Shown here in pieces: positions 47,861 to 58,932 of a stretch of DNA of 64,000 nucleotides. The position numbers were made by a program, and so were the translations under genes. The notes under the pieces are model-generated. The model worked only from the letters and a program-made list of their open reading frames with translations, ran no database searches and had not been told where the DNA came from. Source of the stretch: Bartonella koehlerae C-29. GTDB taxonomy: Bacteria > Pseudomonadota > Alphaproteobacteria > Rhizobiales > Rhizobiaceae. The stretch lies in assembly GCF_000706625.1 (NCBI RefSeq), contig NZ_KL407334.1, forward strand, positions 666,389-730,388. The letters are read 5' to 3'. Every line of letters begins with the position of its first letter. Positions within the stretch are counted from its first letter, which is position 1.

Positions 47861-49633
47861 ATGACAGAAAATCAAATAATGGCTTTTTCTATCATTGGTC
47901 TCATGATGGTTTTTTTTATTTGGGATCGGTTCCGTTATGATCTTATAGCTATTTGTACATTACTGATTGCATGCATTGTTGGCCTTGTCAGCCCGAAGGA
48001 GGCTTTTAGCGGTTTTAGTAATGATATTGTTATCATTGTAGGGAGTGTGTTTGTTGTCAGTACGGCTGTATCGCGTTCTGGTATAATGGAATTTATTATC
48101 CAACGGATCTGGCCGGAGGTAAAATCTGTGCGCCTTCAATTGGCGTTTTTGGTTATTTCTGTGGTGTTTTTATCAATGTTTGTTAAAAACATTGGTGCTT
48201 TGGCTATCATGCTTCCAATTGCTTTTCAATTTGCTCGTCGTTCTCAGGTTTCACCTTCTGTCTTTTTGATGCCAATGGCATTTGGTTCTTTGTTGGGCGG
48301 TCTTATGACTCAGATAGGCACTTCCCCTAACGTTGTTATTTCAGCTATGCGAGAACGTTTATCTGGGGCTCCTTTTACCATGTTTGATTTTACACCGGTT
48401 GGTGCAGCTGTTGCTACTGCTGGTGTCTTATATTTGGTCTTTTTTTCTTGGCGTTTGCCTGTGCGTGTTCGTTCAGGTGTTTCGTTTGATGATGCGATTG
48501 ATATTCGTAATTATGTTTTGGAAGTGCATATTCCAGCAAATTCACCGATTGTGGGAAAAACTATTGTTGATCTTGTTAAGCCATCAGGCGGTGATGTTAT
48601 GGTAGTTCAAATTATCAGAAATAAAATATCTATTTCCCCATTGCCAGATTTTGTTTTGTCTGAAAATGATATTGTTTTGCTGGAAGGCTCACATACGGGG
48701 CTAGATAGTGTTATGAGTGCTGCTCGTTTAGAGTTTTCTAGTGGTCGAACTATTTCCACAGGTGATAAGGACAGCGACATTGATGTTGTTGAGGCAGTCA
48801 TAACACATAATTCACCTCTTATTGGCATCAGTGCGAGAGGTTTTTCACTCTTTGATCGCTATGATGTAAATTTGCTTGCGTTAAGTCGCCAGCATGAAAG
48901 AGTACGGGGAAGGCTCGGTGATATTGATTTTCATCTTGGTGATGTGATTGTTTTGCAGGGACAAGATACGGTTATTCCAAACTTGTTACGGGAACTGAAA
49001 TGTTTACCTTTAGCAAAACGTAATATTGTGTTTGGTAATTTACGACATGGTTTCGTCTCTTTAGCTATTCTCTTTATAGCAATCATTTTTACAGCTTTTC
49101 AGATTGTTCCAGTTGCGTTTTCTTTTTTTTCTGCTGCCGCTGCAATGGTGATTTTTCGAGTTTTGCCAGCGCGTGACTTGTATCAGGCACTCGATGGTCA
49201 AATATTAGTCTTATTAGCAGCTCTTATTCCAGTGAGTGAAGCGTTAGAGAAGACAGGATGTACAAATCTCATAGGTCAGTGGCTTAGTCAATTAGCTGTA
49301 TTTTTTCCTCCATCTGGTGCATTAGCACTTATGTTGATTACAGCTATGTTGGTAACGCCATTTTTGAATAATGCAGCGACAGTGATGATGGTAGCACCAA
49401 TCTCATCAAGTTTTGCGCATTCTCTTCATTATAAGCCTGAAGCTTTTCTGATGGCTGTTGCAATTGGTGCAGGGTGTGAGTTTCTCACACCTATTGGACA
49501 TCAAAGTAATATGCTTGTGATGGCGCCAGGAGGATATCGTTTTAGTGATTATCCACGCTTTGGTACTCCTTTGGCGGTATTAATAATAATTGTTGCGGTT
49601 CCAATGCTCATGTGGATTTGGCCACTACAATAG
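47861..49633 (+). CDS. SLC13/ArsB-type permease with two RCK_C (TrkA_C) domains
   Basis: This is a membrane carrier of about 590 residues. Helices fill residues 1-200 (IVIIVGSVFVVSTAVSRSG, SLLGGLMTQIGTSPNVVIS is the substrate hairpin) and 390-590 (LNNAATVMMVAPISSSF, GCEFLTPIGHQSNMLVM, the second hairpin). In between lie two cytosolic RCK_C domains (YVLEVHIPANSPIVGKTI, VVEAVITHNSPLIGISARGF), which regulate transport in related proteins. Substrate may be sulfate, dicarboxylate or another anion. GGGGAGA is correctly spaced for ATG 47861, too close for ATG 47852. Confidence 0.85.
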   Translation: MTENQIMAFSIIGLMMVFFIWDRFRYDLIAICTLLIACIVGLVSPKEAFSGFSNDIVIIVGSVFVVSTAVSRSGIMEFIIQRIWPEVKSVRLQLAFLVISVVFLSMFVKNIGALAIMLPIAFQFARRSQVSPSVFLMPMAFGSLLGGLMTQIGTSPNVVISAMRERLSGAPFTMFDFTPVGAAVATAGVLYLVFFSWRLPVRVRSGVSFDDAIDIRNYVLEVHIPANSPIVGKTIVDLVKPSGGDVMVVQIIRNKISISPLPDFVLSENDIVLLEGSHTGLDSVMSAARLEFSSGRTISTGDKDSDIDVVEAVITHNSPLIGISARGFSLFDRYDVNLLALSRQHERVRGRLGDIDFHLGDVIVLQGQDTVIPNLLRELKCLPLAKRNIVFGNLRHGFVSLAILFIAIIFTAFQIVPVAFSFFSAAAAMVIFRVLPARDLYQALDGQILVLLAALIPVSEALEKTGCTNLIGQWLSQLAVFFPPSGALALMLITAMLVTPFLNNAATVMMVAPISSSFAHSLHYKPEAFLMAVAIGAGCEFLTPIGHQSNMLVMAPGGYRFSDYPRFGTPLAVLIIIVAVPMLMWIWPLQ

Positions 49634-50276
49634 AATATTGTTAGAACCTGTAAATATCAATCATAAAGGTTATTAATCTTATAAAGTTCAGTTGAAATTA
49701 AGAGACTTTGTGTAAAAAGTTTTGTTTGGAGTTTGTATTTGTATTAGGTTTTATCACGGATTCCAGCATTTCTTTTATACAGGTTAACAATGTCTGTTGA
49801 TTTGGTTTAAAGTGTTTTCAATTGTGAAAGTTAAGTTATGGCTTTTTGCGATGTTTTTTAGTGAATTGGTTTTCCATTGTCATTTTACAATTGAGAATTT
49901 TGAGATCTACAATAAAACAGTTATTTTTAAGATTTTAAAAGATTTTTTCTGTACATATAATTGAGAGTGTTCTTAACTAGCTTAAGGGGAGTTAAGGATA
50001 ATGCTATTGAGATTCTAAGCAAGCATGCATAGTGAAGATAAGCTAGCGATGATCTTCCTATTTTTATAAATAAAGATCTCTAAGAGCTGTAATGTGAACC
50101 AAAAAGATATTAACATTGTTTTTGATTGATGCATTTGAAAAAAATCAATCCGATAGATAAACAGTGATTTGAAACGAATAGACTGGCAATTTTAAAATTT
50201 TGAGTTAATTAGGGCTACCATATTTATTCATTTATGCGTAAAAGTGTAGAAAGTAATTTTTTTAAGGTTATGATAC
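49634..50276. other. Long AT-rich gap, no gene seen
   Basis: The gap lies between the permease and the YfgM-like gene. Stops are dense in all frames. An inverted pair TTAACT/AGTTAA at 49972-49994 is weak. It is probably a lost gene plus the next promoter. Confidence 0.5.
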
Positions 50277-50948
50277 ATGTCGTATGATAGTTTTATTTCT
50301 GAAGTTAATGCAGAGTTTCGTCAGGAAAAGGCTCTTGCTTTTTGGAGACGTTACGGCTTATGGATTGCTTCTGCAGCCATTATTTTTGTATTGATGATCA
50401 TTATTTATCAAATTTATCATCATGTGCAAATGAAAAAAGCTGGTCATATTGGTGATGCATTTATAGAAGTTCTTGATTTTGCGGATACAAACCATTTTGA
50501 TGAGGCGATGAAGCGATTGGAAGATGTTAAAGCCTCTAATTTTGGTGGATATCCTTTCCTTGCTCGTTTGCGTAAGGCTTCTTTACTTATGGAACAAGGG
50601 TATGCTGTTAAATCGGTGGAGATTTTTGATTCTATTGCATCTGACGAAAAAACACCACCAATTTTGCAGGCAGTTGCAAAAATTCGAGCAGCTTATATTT
50701 TGGTTGATATAGGGAGCTTAGATGATGTCAAAAAACGCGTCAAAGATATGGCAAATGATCTTGACCCTATGCGTATGTCTGCGAGAGAAGCTTTGGGTTT
50801 AGCTGCTTATAAAGCTGATAAAATGGATGAGGCGGTTGATTATTTTAGGAAGAATTCTAAAGAGGTCGCTCTAGGGTCAAAAATAGCAGAGAGGGCACGA
50901 ATTATGCTTGAGCTTATACAAGCTGAGGGCAATGCAAACAGGGAATAA
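50277..50948 (+). CDS. YfgM-like tetratricopeptide membrane protein
   Basis: The 223-residue protein has a short cytoplasmic N-terminus ([20 protein letters not shown]), one membrane helix ([20 protein letters not shown], about 30-50) and a periplasmic TPR-like domain ([55 protein letters not shown]). YfgM in E. coli assists periplasmic chaperones and the Sec translocon and lies beside der, as here. Der follows 4 bases after the stop and they form one operon. The exact role in this organism is inference. Confidence 0.85.
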   Translation: MSYDSFISEVNAEFRQEKALAFWRRYGLWIASAAIIFVLMIIIYQIYHHVQMKKAGHIGDAFIEVLDFADTNHFDEAMKRLEDVKASNFGGYPFLARLRKASLLMEQGYAVKSVEIFDSIASDEKTPPILQAVAKIRAAYILVDIGSLDDVKKRVKDMANDLDPMRMSAREALGLAAYKADKMDEAVDYFRKNSKEVALGSKIAERARIMLELIQAEGNANRE

Positions 50949-50952
50949 ATTG

Positions 50953-52380
50953 ATGAGCCTTACCATTGCTATAGTTGGTTGCCCCAATGTTGGGAAGTCA
51001 ACGCTTTTTAATCGTTTGGTTGGGCAAAAATTGGCTTTGGTTGATGATAAACCTGGTGTAACACGCGATCGGCGTATTCATGCTGGAAGACTTCAAGATT
51101 TGCGTTTTGATGTAATTGATACGGCTGGGTTGGAAGAAGCCGGTGATCATACACTCGAAGGTCGTATGCGTTTTCATACAAAAGCTGCTATCGATGAAGC
51201 GGATCTTATTTTATTTATCTTTGATGCGAAGAGTGGAATAACGCTGAGTGATTTAAATTTTGCGTCACTGGTTCGCAAATCAGGAAAGCCGATTGTGCTT
51301 GTTGCCAATAAATCTGAGTCAAAAGCGGCAACCGAGAGAGAATATGAGGCATGGTTGTTAGGGTTGGGGGAGCCTTGTTCAATATCTGCTGAACATGGTT
51401 TGGGTCTTTCGGATCTTCGTGATGCAATTATGGAATCTATTGGGAGAGAAAGAGTTTTTGCAAGCAAGAACCAAGAAGAACATTTTACTTTGCAATCAGC
51501 AGCTCTTGATGGTTATATCGATAATTTAAAAGAAAAGGAGAATGTTTACGATGAAAGTAAACCCCTTCGTATTGCAGTTTCTGGTCGCCCAAACACAGGA
51601 AAATCAACTCTCATCAATAGGATGTTAGGACAAGATCGTTTGTTGACAGGACCTGAAGCAGGATTAACTCGTGATTCCATTTCTGTGGATTGGGAATGGC
51701 ACGGTCGTAATATTAAACTCTTTGATACCGCAGGTTTACGTCGAAAGTCGAAAATTCAAGAAAAATTAGAAAAACTTTCTGTTGCAGATACTTTGCGTGC
51801 AATTCGTTTTGCAGAAGTGGTAGTAATTGTTTTTGATGCAACTGCACCTTTTGAAAAGCAGGATTTACAAATTGTTGATCTTGTGATTCGTGAAGGGCGT
51901 GTTCCACTTATTGCTTTCAATAAGTGGGATCTTATTGAAAATGGTCAGGCAACATTGGTTGATTTGCATGAAAAATGTACCCACCTTCTTCCTCAAGTTC
52001 GTGGTTTGAGAGCTGTTCCTTTATCGGGTAAATATGGTCAAGGGATTGATAAATTGATGGAAAATGTCATGATGATGCACCATGTGTGGAATCGTCGTAT
52101 TTCCACGGGAAAATTGAACCGATGGCTTGAAACGATCGTTGCGCATCATCCTCCGCCTGCGGTTTCGGGGCGTCGACTTAAGATCAAATATGTTACACAG
52201 GTTAAGACTCGTCCACCTGGATTTGTATTTTCTTGCTCGCGACCAAAACTAATGCCTCAGTCGTATTTACGTTATCTTTCTAATGAATTGCGTAATACGT
52301 TTGATATGCTTGGAATACCAATTCGCATATCATTACAGGCATCTGAGAATCCTTTTGCAGCACGTTCCAAAAAGAAATAA
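50953..52380 (+). CDS. der: Ribosome assembly GTPase Der (EngA)
   Basis: Der is the double-GTPase needed for 50S subunit maturation. The 475 residues carry two G domains in tandem: GCPNVGKS (9-16), DTAGLEE and NKSE in the first; GRPNTGKS (211-218), [10 protein letters not shown] and NKWDL in the second. A C-terminal KH-like domain ([40 protein letters not shown]) follows. ATG 50953 directly follows the YfgM-like gene; the longer in-frame start inside that gene lacks a ribosome site. All guanine-binding motifs are intact. Confidence 0.97.
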   Translation: MSLTIAIVGCPNVGKSTLFNRLVGQKLALVDDKPGVTRDRRIHAGRLQDLRFDVIDTAGLEEAGDHTLEGRMRFHTKAAIDEADLILFIFDAKSGITLSDLNFASLVRKSGKPIVLVANKSESKAATEREYEAWLLGLGEPCSISAEHGLGLSDLRDAIMESIGRERVFASKNQEEHFTLQSAALDGYIDNLKEKENVYDESKPLRIAVSGRPNTGKSTLINRMLGQDRLLTGPEAGLTRDSISVDWEWHGRNIKLFDTAGLRRKSKIQEKLEKLSVADTLRAIRFAEVVVIVFDATAPFEKQDLQIVDLVIREGRVPLIAFNKWDLIENGQATLVDLHEKCTHLLPQVRGLRAVPLSGKYGQGIDKLMENVMMMHHVWNRRISTGKLNRWLETIVAHHPPPAVSGRRLKIKYVTQVKTRPPGFVFSCSRPKLMPQSYLRYLSNELRNTFDMLGIPIRISLQASENPFAARSKKK

Positions 52381-52391
52381 CCGCTTTCTAT

Positions 52392-52432
52392 TTTCTCAAA
52401 GTTTATGAAATTTGCATTGAGAAACAAGTTTT
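52392..52432 (+). terminator. Probable terminator after der
   Basis: TTTCTCAA (52392-52399) and TTGAGAAA (52417-52424) pair perfectly across a 17-base loop, followed by CAAGTTTTTT. It lies 11 bases after the der stop codon. Confidence 0.55.
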
Positions 52433-53327
52433 TTAAATAAACTGTTTCATGAATTATTGAATTTTCAAAAATGAATTTATCAACAAAACAGACAATGATA
52501 TTATCTTCAATAACAAATTGGTTTATATAAATAATTTATTAATCTCTTTATTGAATGAGAAAATTCGATAAAGTAATATTCTCTCGTGTCAATTCCCCTT
52601 ATCAAAATTAAAAAAATGTTTACTTCCACAGTAGGGTAGAGATCAACATTTGGATAAAAATCGTTTGAGAAAGAATATATCCTCTTAATGCAGAAGCAGA
52701 TGCAAAATTGAAGACTAGAAAACAGCATTATGGTGCTGGCTTGTTCAAATAGCTTTACACTACCTTTCCATAGTCAGTAAAGATTATGAGGGGCAAAAAT
52801 GCCACTATTTGCGGTGGTCTATTCAAATAAAATTGTTTGCAGAAGCTATCAATATTCAAGTGGAAGAAAGAGAAGCGTTAAATTTGATTGCAGTTGCACA
52901 AAGTGGTATAGTAGTCATTTTTTAAATCCTACTTAACAGCCCTCTGTGCATGTTCTGTATGAAATGGTAAATCTATTGATATTTCGTACATTAAAAGAGA
53001 AATGAGTTTTATTGATGAATGATGGATGAAACCTAAAATAACAGATTTATTTCGGAGGATGTTTGCTCAGTGTGTTTCTAGATTTTGGATATGAGAACAG
53101 TTATGGCTTTATTTTAGGGTAATGCAACAGGGTGTGTCATCGGGGTAAGAGTGATAATTTAAATGTGCATTCATGGTTGTAGTTTATAAAATTGAGAGCT
53201 ACGTTATTTATGCGATAAATTGTGATAGATTTCTTTTATTGGCTTGACGAATAAATTGGGGACCAATATGTTACGCACAATTTTGTGAGATGCGTTTTGA
53301 CTTTGCTTTTTAATTAAGGAGCCAGTT
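52433..53327. other. Long gap before the ATP synthase operon with coding traces
   Basis: No intact gene is supported. The plus frame around 52825-52924 reads KLFAEAINIQVEEREALNL and IAVAQSGIVVIF, then stops, and looks like a piece of a decayed gene of unknown family. Other short frames on both strands carry no motif. The right end holds AAGGAG for atpI and presumably the operon promoter. Confidence 0.4.
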
Positions 53328-53753
53328 ATGGCGAAGGACAACGACCTCGTTGTACCAAAAAAGGAAGCTGAAGGGAAAAAGCAAGGAGACTGTTTTCATT
53401 CAGAGGATTTGGAATGTCGTAGTCAGAATTTAGGTTTAGCTTTAATGCGTAAAAAAGCATTGAGAAAGCGTGGGTACAGAAAAGAGGAAAGAAAGCCACA
53501 AGGTACGGTGGCGCATGCAATTAAGCTTTCTAGTGAGTTTTTGGCAAGTATTATCGTGGGCGTTGTTTTAGGGTTGGGATTTGACCAGCTAGTAGGTTCA
53601 TTACCATGGGGATTGGTATTTTTTCTTTTTCTTGGATTTGCTGCTGGTGTCTTGAGTATTCTTCGGTCTGTAGGCTATATTGCCTTTAGTCAATTAGATC
53701 AAAAAGGCGTATCGCGCCAAGGTAAAGGGGCCGCTAAGAGGTCCGATAAATGA
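53328..53753 (+). CDS. atpI: ATP synthase protein I
   Basis: AtpI is a small membrane helper for assembly of the c-ring, not a subunit of the finished enzyme. The 141-residue protein has a long polar N-terminus (about 65 residues, longer than many relatives) and two membrane helices ([39 protein letters not shown]), with the charged tail [23 protein letters not shown] precedes ATG 53328. It heads the operon atpI-B-E-b'-b. F1 genes lie elsewhere, as usual in Alphaproteobacteria. Confidence 0.9.
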   Translation: MAKDNDLVVPKKEAEGKKQGDCFHSEDLECRSQNLGLALMRKKALRKRGYRKEERKPQGTVAHAIKLSSEFLASIIVGVVLGLGFDQLVGSLPWGLVFFLFLGFAAGVLSILRSVGYIAFSQLDQKGVSRQGKGAAKRSDK

Positions 53754-53760
53754 GGTTAAA

Positions 53761-54519
53761 GTGACATCGCACGCTCCAGATCCTGTTCATCAATTTGAGG
53801 TTTCACGGTTGATTAATATTTCCATAGGAAATATGGACTTATCTTTTACAAATGTATCATTTTTTATAGTTGCGACTGTCGTTGTAACTTCAGTCTTTCT
53901 CTTTATTTCCTCATCAAGTCGAGGGTTAGTGCCAACGCGAATGCAATCTATCTCAGAGATGGCGTATGAATTTGTAGCATCGACTTTGCGAGAATCATCT
54001 GGTGTGCAGGGGATGCAATTTTTTCCTTTAGTTTTTTCCCTGTTTACTTTTATTTTGGTTGCTAATTTTATTGGTCTTTTCCCTTATTTTTATACGATTA
54101 CTTCTCAGATCATGATCACATTTTCACTGGCGATGTTGGTGATCTTAACAGTGATTGGTTATGGTTTTTATAAGCATGGGGTTGGTTTTTTGAAATTGTT
54201 CGTTCCCAGTGGTGTGCCTGTTGTGATTTTACCTTTGGTTACGATGATTGAAGTTATTTCTTTTTTCTCTCGTCCTATCAGTCTTTCACTTCGTTTGTTT
54301 GCAAATATGCTTGCTGGCCATATTACCCTCAAAGTTTTTTCTGGTTTTATTGTCTCAATGATTGGAATAGGAATTATGGGCGTTGGCGGTTCTATTTTAC
54401 CGCTTACCATGACTGTAGCGATTACCGCTCTTGAATTTTTAGTTGCGTTTCTTCAGGCTTACGTTTTTACGGTTTTAACTTGTATGTATCTTAATGATGC
54501 AGTCCATCCAGGGCATTAA
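53761..54519 (+). CDS. atpB: ATP synthase F0 subunit a
   Basis: Subunit a forms the proton half-channels beside the c-ring. The 252-residue protein has five to six membrane helices; the essential arginine is in [18 protein letters not shown], and the C-terminal helix [20 protein letters not shown] includes the conserved glutamine-tyrosine region. It starts GTG 53761, seven bases after atpI ends, preceded by GAGGTTAAA. Length and motifs are normal. Confidence 0.97.
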   Translation: MTSHAPDPVHQFEVSRLINISIGNMDLSFTNVSFFIVATVVVTSVFLFISSSSRGLVPTRMQSISEMAYEFVASTLRESSGVQGMQFFPLVFSLFTFILVANFIGLFPYFYTITSQIMITFSLAMLVILTVIGYGFYKHGVGFLKLFVPSGVPVVILPLVTMIEVISFFSRPISLSLRLFANMLAGHITLKVFSGFIVSMIGIGIMGVGGSILPLTMTVAITALEFLVAFLQAYVFTVLTCMYLNDAVHPGH

Positions 54520-54577
54520 TAAAACTGGCGGTTTTCCGTCAAATGGTGCAATTTCGTTTTAAAGGAGAATAAATAAT

Positions 54578-54808
54578 ATGGAATTAGTGCTTGCAGCAAA
54601 ATATATTGGTGCTGGTCTTGCTTGCTTTGGTATGGCAGGTACAGCTTTAGGTCTTGGAAATATTTTTGGTAGCTATCTTTCTGGTGCATTACGCAATCCA
54701 TCAGCCGCAGATAGTCAGTTTGGTCGTCTAGTTTTTGGTTTTGCTGTAACAGAGGCTTTAGGCATTTTTTCACTGCTTGTTGCTTTGTTACTTCTTTTTG
54801 CGGTTTGA
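54578..54808 (+). CDS. atpE: ATP synthase F0 subunit c
   Basis: Subunit c makes the rotor ring; the proton-carrying residue is E59 in FAVTEALGIF. The 76-residue hairpin has GLGNIFGSYLSGALRNPSAA, with the conserved R39-N40-P41 loop that touches gamma and epsilon. AAAGGAG precedes the ATG. A small hairpin AAAAC/GTTTT lies in the leader (about 54523-54537) and may help the high translation this subunit needs. Nearly invariant with other Alphaproteobacteria. Confidence 0.98.
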   Translation: MELVLAAKYIGAGLACFGMAGTALGLGNIFGSYLSGALRNPSAADSQFGRLVFGFAVTEALGIFSLLVALLLLFAV

Positions 54809-54949
54809 TCATTTTCAAAAGGGTATACCTGCTTTCGTTGTGAGAGATGGGCGTGCTTCTTTTGATTTTGTGTAAGAAAGAAACGTAGTCGTCCATCATT
54901 TGTTCTAAATAAAGAGTCTTAAGTCAGGTTATTTGAAGGATGAGAAAGA

Positions 54950-55516
54950 ATGTTTATTTCCAGCGCTTATGCGCAGAACACTGAAAAACCGTTAGAGCAT
55001 ATTAAAAATGTAGCAGAACGTATCGATCGTGTATTTCCACCTTTTGATTTTGTGTATTTTTGTTCACATCTTTTTTGGTTAGCGATTTCTTTTGGGCTTT
55101 TTTATCTTTTCATTTCTCGTGTGATTGTACCGCGTATTGGTGGTGTTATTGAGACACGTCGGGATCGAATCGCATCTGATTTGGATCAAGCGATGCGCAT
55201 GAAACAAGAAGCGGATATTGTTGTTGAAACTTACGAACGGAGGTTAGCGCAAGCACGTTCACAAGCTCATGTTATAGCGCAGGCAGCTGGTGAAGAGATA
55301 AAACAAAAGGTTGAGCTTGAACGAAAGGAAATTGAAGCAAGTTTAGAGAAAAAATTAACAGATGCTGAAAAACAGATAGCAAAAATTCGTGATAAAGCTA
55401 TGCAGAATGTTGGCTCCATTGCTGAAGAGGTAGCCCTTGAAATTGTAAAAAAATTGATTGATGTGGATGTCAGTAGAGAGTCTGTTTGTTCAGCTGTTAA
55501 AGCTGCAGGTTACTAA
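54950..55516 (+). CDS. atpF': ATP synthase F0 subunit b'
   Basis: One of two b-type subunits that form the peripheral stalk in Alphaproteobacteria and chloroplasts. Of 188 residues, a short start ([18 protein letters not shown]) is followed by [20 protein letters not shown], the membrane anchor, and a long heptad-rich helix ([20 protein letters not shown] onward). AAGGATGAGAAAG precedes ATG 54950. It pairs with the next gene, 11 bases on. Sometimes named atpG. Confidence 0.93.
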   Translation: MFISSAYAQNTEKPLEHIKNVAERIDRVFPPFDFVYFCSHLFWLAISFGLFYLFISRVIVPRIGGVIETRRDRIASDLDQAMRMKQEADIVVETYERRLAQARSQAHVIAQAAGEEIKQKVELERKEIEASLEKKLTDAEKQIAKIRDKAMQNVGSIAEEVALEIVKKLIDVDVSRESVCSAVKAAGY

Positions 55517-55527
55517 GGATTACAAAA

Positions 55528-56022
55528 ATGACAGATACTTTTTGGGCTTTTGTTGGATTAGTTCTTTTTTTAGCTCTTTTGATTTATTTCGAAGTTCCAG
55601 AAATGGTTTTGCGCTATCTTGATGTACGGGCAAAGCGTATCAAGGATGAGCTTGATGAAGCTCTTCGTCTTCGTGAAGAGGCTCAGGAAGTTCTATCTGA
55701 ATATCAGCGCAAACATGTGGAAGCAGAAAAAGATGCACAAGAGATTATTGCCGCAGCTAAACGTGAAGTTGAGGCCGTTGTTTCTCAAGCCCGTATAAAA
55801 GCAGAAGAATATGTAAAGAATCGCAATAAATTGGCAGAGCAAAAAATTGCTCAAGCAGAAGCAGATGCGATACGTATGGTGTCGTCTTCTGCTATTGATT
55901 TGGCAGTCTCTGCTGCACGTATACTTATCGAAAGGGAACTAGATTCTCATAAAGAAAATGAACTCATTAAAGAGGCTCTCGTCGAAGAATCTCTCACCAA
56001 AATGAAAGCATATCTTAGTTAA
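55528..56022 (+). CDS. atpF: ATP synthase F0 subunit b
   Basis: The second peripheral-stalk subunit, 164 residues: N-terminal membrane helix (FWAFVGLVLFLALLIYFEV), then a coiled coil (RAKRIKDELDEALRLREEAQ onward) that reaches F1 and binds delta. It ends the operon. Length is normal. In related genomes rnhB or other genes often follow; here the next 690 bases are empty. Confidence 0.95.
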   Translation: MTDTFWAFVGLVLFLALLIYFEVPEMVLRYLDVRAKRIKDELDEALRLREEAQEVLSEYQRKHVEAEKDAQEIIAAAKREVEAVVSQARIKAEEYVKNRNKLAEQKIAQAEADAIRMVSSSAIDLAVSAARILIERELDSHKENELIKEALVEESLTKMKAYLS

Positions 56023-56709
56023 GAATTAACCTATTTTAATGGAGGCCTTGGGCGGGTTCGAAAGCCTATTTCTTGAATAATAGCGTTTTTTTTCAAAGTT
56101 GGCAATGATTTTCTGATTTTTATCTCTTTTAGCTTTTACAGTTAATGATTTACTCAATTTTCTGCTTAATGAGGATAAAGTATTATTTACTAAACATAAT
56201 TATAATTTTTTCAAATTGTCTCAAGCCTTGTAGTGAAGTTATATTATGAGATTCTTTTAGAATATTTAATGATAGTGCTAAGAAGAAGAATTCTATTCTC
56301 ATTATATTTTCAATTTATGAAATATTAGATTTTTTCACTTCACTCTCTAAGCTAGAAAAATGATTAAGCTATAGAGAAAGAATTCCATAAAAAAAGAATC
56401 TTTTTTATTAAATCATGAAAGGACGCGTATATCTGGAGTGTTTGAGTTTATTGAAGAAGCCTTTGATTAAGGAGTGCTGTTTGTAAAGATTTATTATAGT
56501 TATGTGGTGTTTTTTGAAAAAAAGGTAAAAAAGGTTTCCTAAACTTCATACGCATTCCAGAGATTTACTTTAATAAATCGTAAATTCTTTGTAAATCTCT
56601 GTATTTGATATCATATTTCCCTATGATAATATTCCTATCTTTTACAAAGAGAATGCTCTCACGTATCTATCTTTATTCTCAAATCTCAAGCGGTAAACAG
56701 AGCCTAAAT
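56023..56709. other. Long AT-rich gap between converging atpF and glyS
   Basis: No gene is seen. Within it, TCTCTAAGCT and AGCTATAGAGA (56344-56375) form a bulged hairpin, and AAAAAAG/CTTTTTT at 56389-56408 another; either could end transcription from one side. Otherwise it resembles lost gene space. Confidence 0.45.
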
Positions 56710-58932
56710 TTAAACTACAAGTTTTGAGAAATTTGCAGCTTTTTGTGTAAGAGTATGAATACGTTTGAGAAGAGCAAGACGGTTCACTCGAACAAGGGGA
56801 TTTTTATCGTTCACTAACACTTTTTCAAAAAAATTGTCGATAAATTTCCCCAATGGTGTTAGCGTATTGAGTACGGGTGGTAAATTTGTCGCATTGATAT
56901 AATCACAAACTTTTTTTTCTACCTCAATGATTGTTTGATAGAGCTGTTTTTCTTCTTTTTCAATAAAGAGTTCAGGGTTAATTTCATCTTTTATTGTTGA
57001 GCCTTTTGGGGATTCAGTCTCAAGAATATTTACGGTTCGTTTTACAGCGGCCAAAAAGCTATCTCCATCATTTGTATTGATAAAGGCGATAAGTGATTCG
57101 ACACGACGCGCAACCAACAACAAATCGTCAGCATCTTTGTTTAAAACTGCTTCAAGAATATCATAACGAGCGCCTTCTTCTTTTAAATAGATTTTCAAAC
57201 GCTCATGAAAAAAAAATAACAAATCTGATAAAATATGCTCTGTCTTTTCCGGAAGTACATTCTGCGATTGCATAGTTTCTCTCTGAGATGTTTCATATTG
57301 AGTTTTTTGTTGTAAGAAAAGATTCGCTGCCAGATTAAACAGTGGCATAAGATTGATTTTCCAATCACGCGAAAGCACAAGCCTAATAATTCCTAATGCC
57401 GCTCGTCTTAATGCATAGGGATCTTTTGAACCGGTTGGTTTTTCGTTAATGAGCCAAAAACCGACGAGCATGTCGATTTTATCTGCCAGTGCAACTGCTA
57501 TAGCAAGAGGTTCTTGCGGAATACGATCTGTTGGTCCTTGAGGCTTATAATGGTCTTCGATTGCTTCAGCTACGCGAGGATCTTCTCCTTGAAGAAGGGC
57601 ATATTTTCGTCCCATGATTCCTTGCAGTTCTGGAAACTCTTCAACAATTCCTGTTTGTAAATCAGCTTTTGCAAGCACTGCTGCACGTTTAGCTAAGAAA
57701 GGATCTGCGTGCACTAAACTCGCAATTTGTTGTGCAAGAATAGCGATTCGCTCTACTCTTGCACCTTGCGTGCCTAATTTTGCATGGAAAGCCACATTTA
57801 AATAATCAAGTCGTGCCATTCTTTGATCGAGAGGTTTTTTTAAATCAAGATCAAGTTTTTTTGCAGAAGATTGTAAATATTTGATATCTGGCAAATCACG
57901 CTGATCTGTTTGCCAAAAATAGAGTGCATCAGAAAGGCGAGCGCAGACAACTTTACTATTTCCCTTAGAAATTTCTTCGCCTTTATCACTTGCAAGAATA
58001 TTAGAAACGAGAATAAAATGATGAGAGAGTTTAATTTTTTTGCCTTGTTTGCGGGTTACGAAACACTTTTGATTGACACGAATGGTCAAGCGAATAATTT
58101 CTGGAGGAATATCAAGGAAAGATTTGTTAAAATTGCCCATAAGTACAACAGGCCACTCAATGAGTCCTGCAACTTCTTCTAAAAGAGCATTATCTTGAAC
58201 CAGTTCTAGACCGTTTGCAAAACAAAGATTTTGAGCATCAGCCAGAATAATATTCTTCCGCCTTTCGGCATCCAGAATGACCTTATGGATTTCAAGTTGG
58301 GTGATATAGTCATCAAAACGGCGAACTTTGATGGGTTTTCCGTCACTTAAGAAGCGATGCCCATAAGTTAAATTATTGCTTTTGAGAGAACCAATTGTAA
58401 AAGGAATAACGTGCGTTTCACCAATTTCTGGTCCAAAGACGCAAAGAATATTCTGTAAAGATCGAATCCATTTCAGAGCTCCACTTTTTTCTGAATCTTT
58501 GCCCCAACGCATAGATTTTGGCCATGGAAAGTTGCGAATAATTTCTGGTAAAATATCGGCAATAATTTCTTCTGCACTTCGTCCTTTTTTGATGATTTTA
58601 GCGATATAAAAATCACCCTTTTTATAATCATGCGTAATGTGTGTTTCAGAAATATCTCTCAATCCTGTTGCACGTAAAAAGCCATCAATGACATGTTGTG
58701 GAGATTTTATACTAGGTCCTTTACGTTCTTCATGGGTATCTTTTGAACGTATAGAAAGACCGCGTATATTCAATGTTAGCCGCCGAGGTGTCCAATATTC
58801 ATGGGCAGCTTTATAGGTTAAGCCTGCATTCACAAGCTGATCTGTAACAGATTTTTTGAGGTCTGCAGCAGCTTTTCGTTGTATACGAGAAGGGATCTCT
58901 TCGCTGAAAAGTTCAAGAAGAAGATCAGACAT
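56710..58932 (-). CDS. glyS: Glycyl-tRNA synthetase beta subunit
   Basis: GlyS and GlyQ form the alpha2beta2 enzyme that charges tRNA-Gly; beta binds the tRNA. The 740 residues (from ATG 58932) start [18 protein letters not shown], have [43 protein letters not shown] and the HD-like [17 protein letters not shown], and end in the anticodon-binding region ([19 protein letters not shown]). GGAGAAAAACC precedes ATG 58932, which overlaps the glyQ stop by 8 bases, a sign of translational coupling; the longer upstream start is rejected. Confidence 0.96.
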   Translation of the reverse strand: MSDLLLELFSEEIPSRIQRKAAADLKKSVTDQLVNAGLTYKAAHEYWTPRRLTLNIRGLSIRSKDTHEERKGPSIKSPQHVIDGFLRATGLRDISETHITHDYKKGDFYIAKIIKKGRSAEEIIADILPEIIRNFPWPKSMRWGKDSEKSGALKWIRSLQNILCVFGPEIGETHVIPFTIGSLKSNNLTYGHRFLSDGKPIKVRRFDDYITQLEIHKVILDAERRKNIILADAQNLCFANGLELVQDNALLEEVAGLIEWPVVLMGNFNKSFLDIPPEIIRLTIRVNQKCFVTRKQGKKIKLSHHFILVSNILASDKGEEISKGNSKVVCARLSDALYFWQTDQRDLPDIKYLQSSAKKLDLDLKKPLDQRMARLDYLNVAFHAKLGTQGARVERIAILAQQIASLVHADPFLAKRAAVLAKADLQTGIVEEFPELQGIMGRKYALLQGEDPRVAEAIEDHYKPQGPTDRIPQEPLAIAVALADKIDMLVGFWLINEKPTGSKDPYALRRAALGIIRLVLSRDWKINLMPLFNLAANLFLQQKTQYETSQRETMQSQNVLPEKTEHILSDLLFFFHERLKIYLKEEGARYDILEAVLNKDADDLLLVARRVESLIAFINTNDGDSFLAAVKRTVNILETESPKGSTIKDEINPELFIEKEEKQLYQTIIEVEKKVCDYINATNLPPVLNTLTPLGKFIDNFFEKVLVNDKNPLVRVNRLALLKRIHTLTQKAANFSKLVV

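Noticed and set aside
54516-54899. 127-codon minus-strand ORF across atpE
   Set aside because: It is antisense to the highly conserved atpE gene and without a family.
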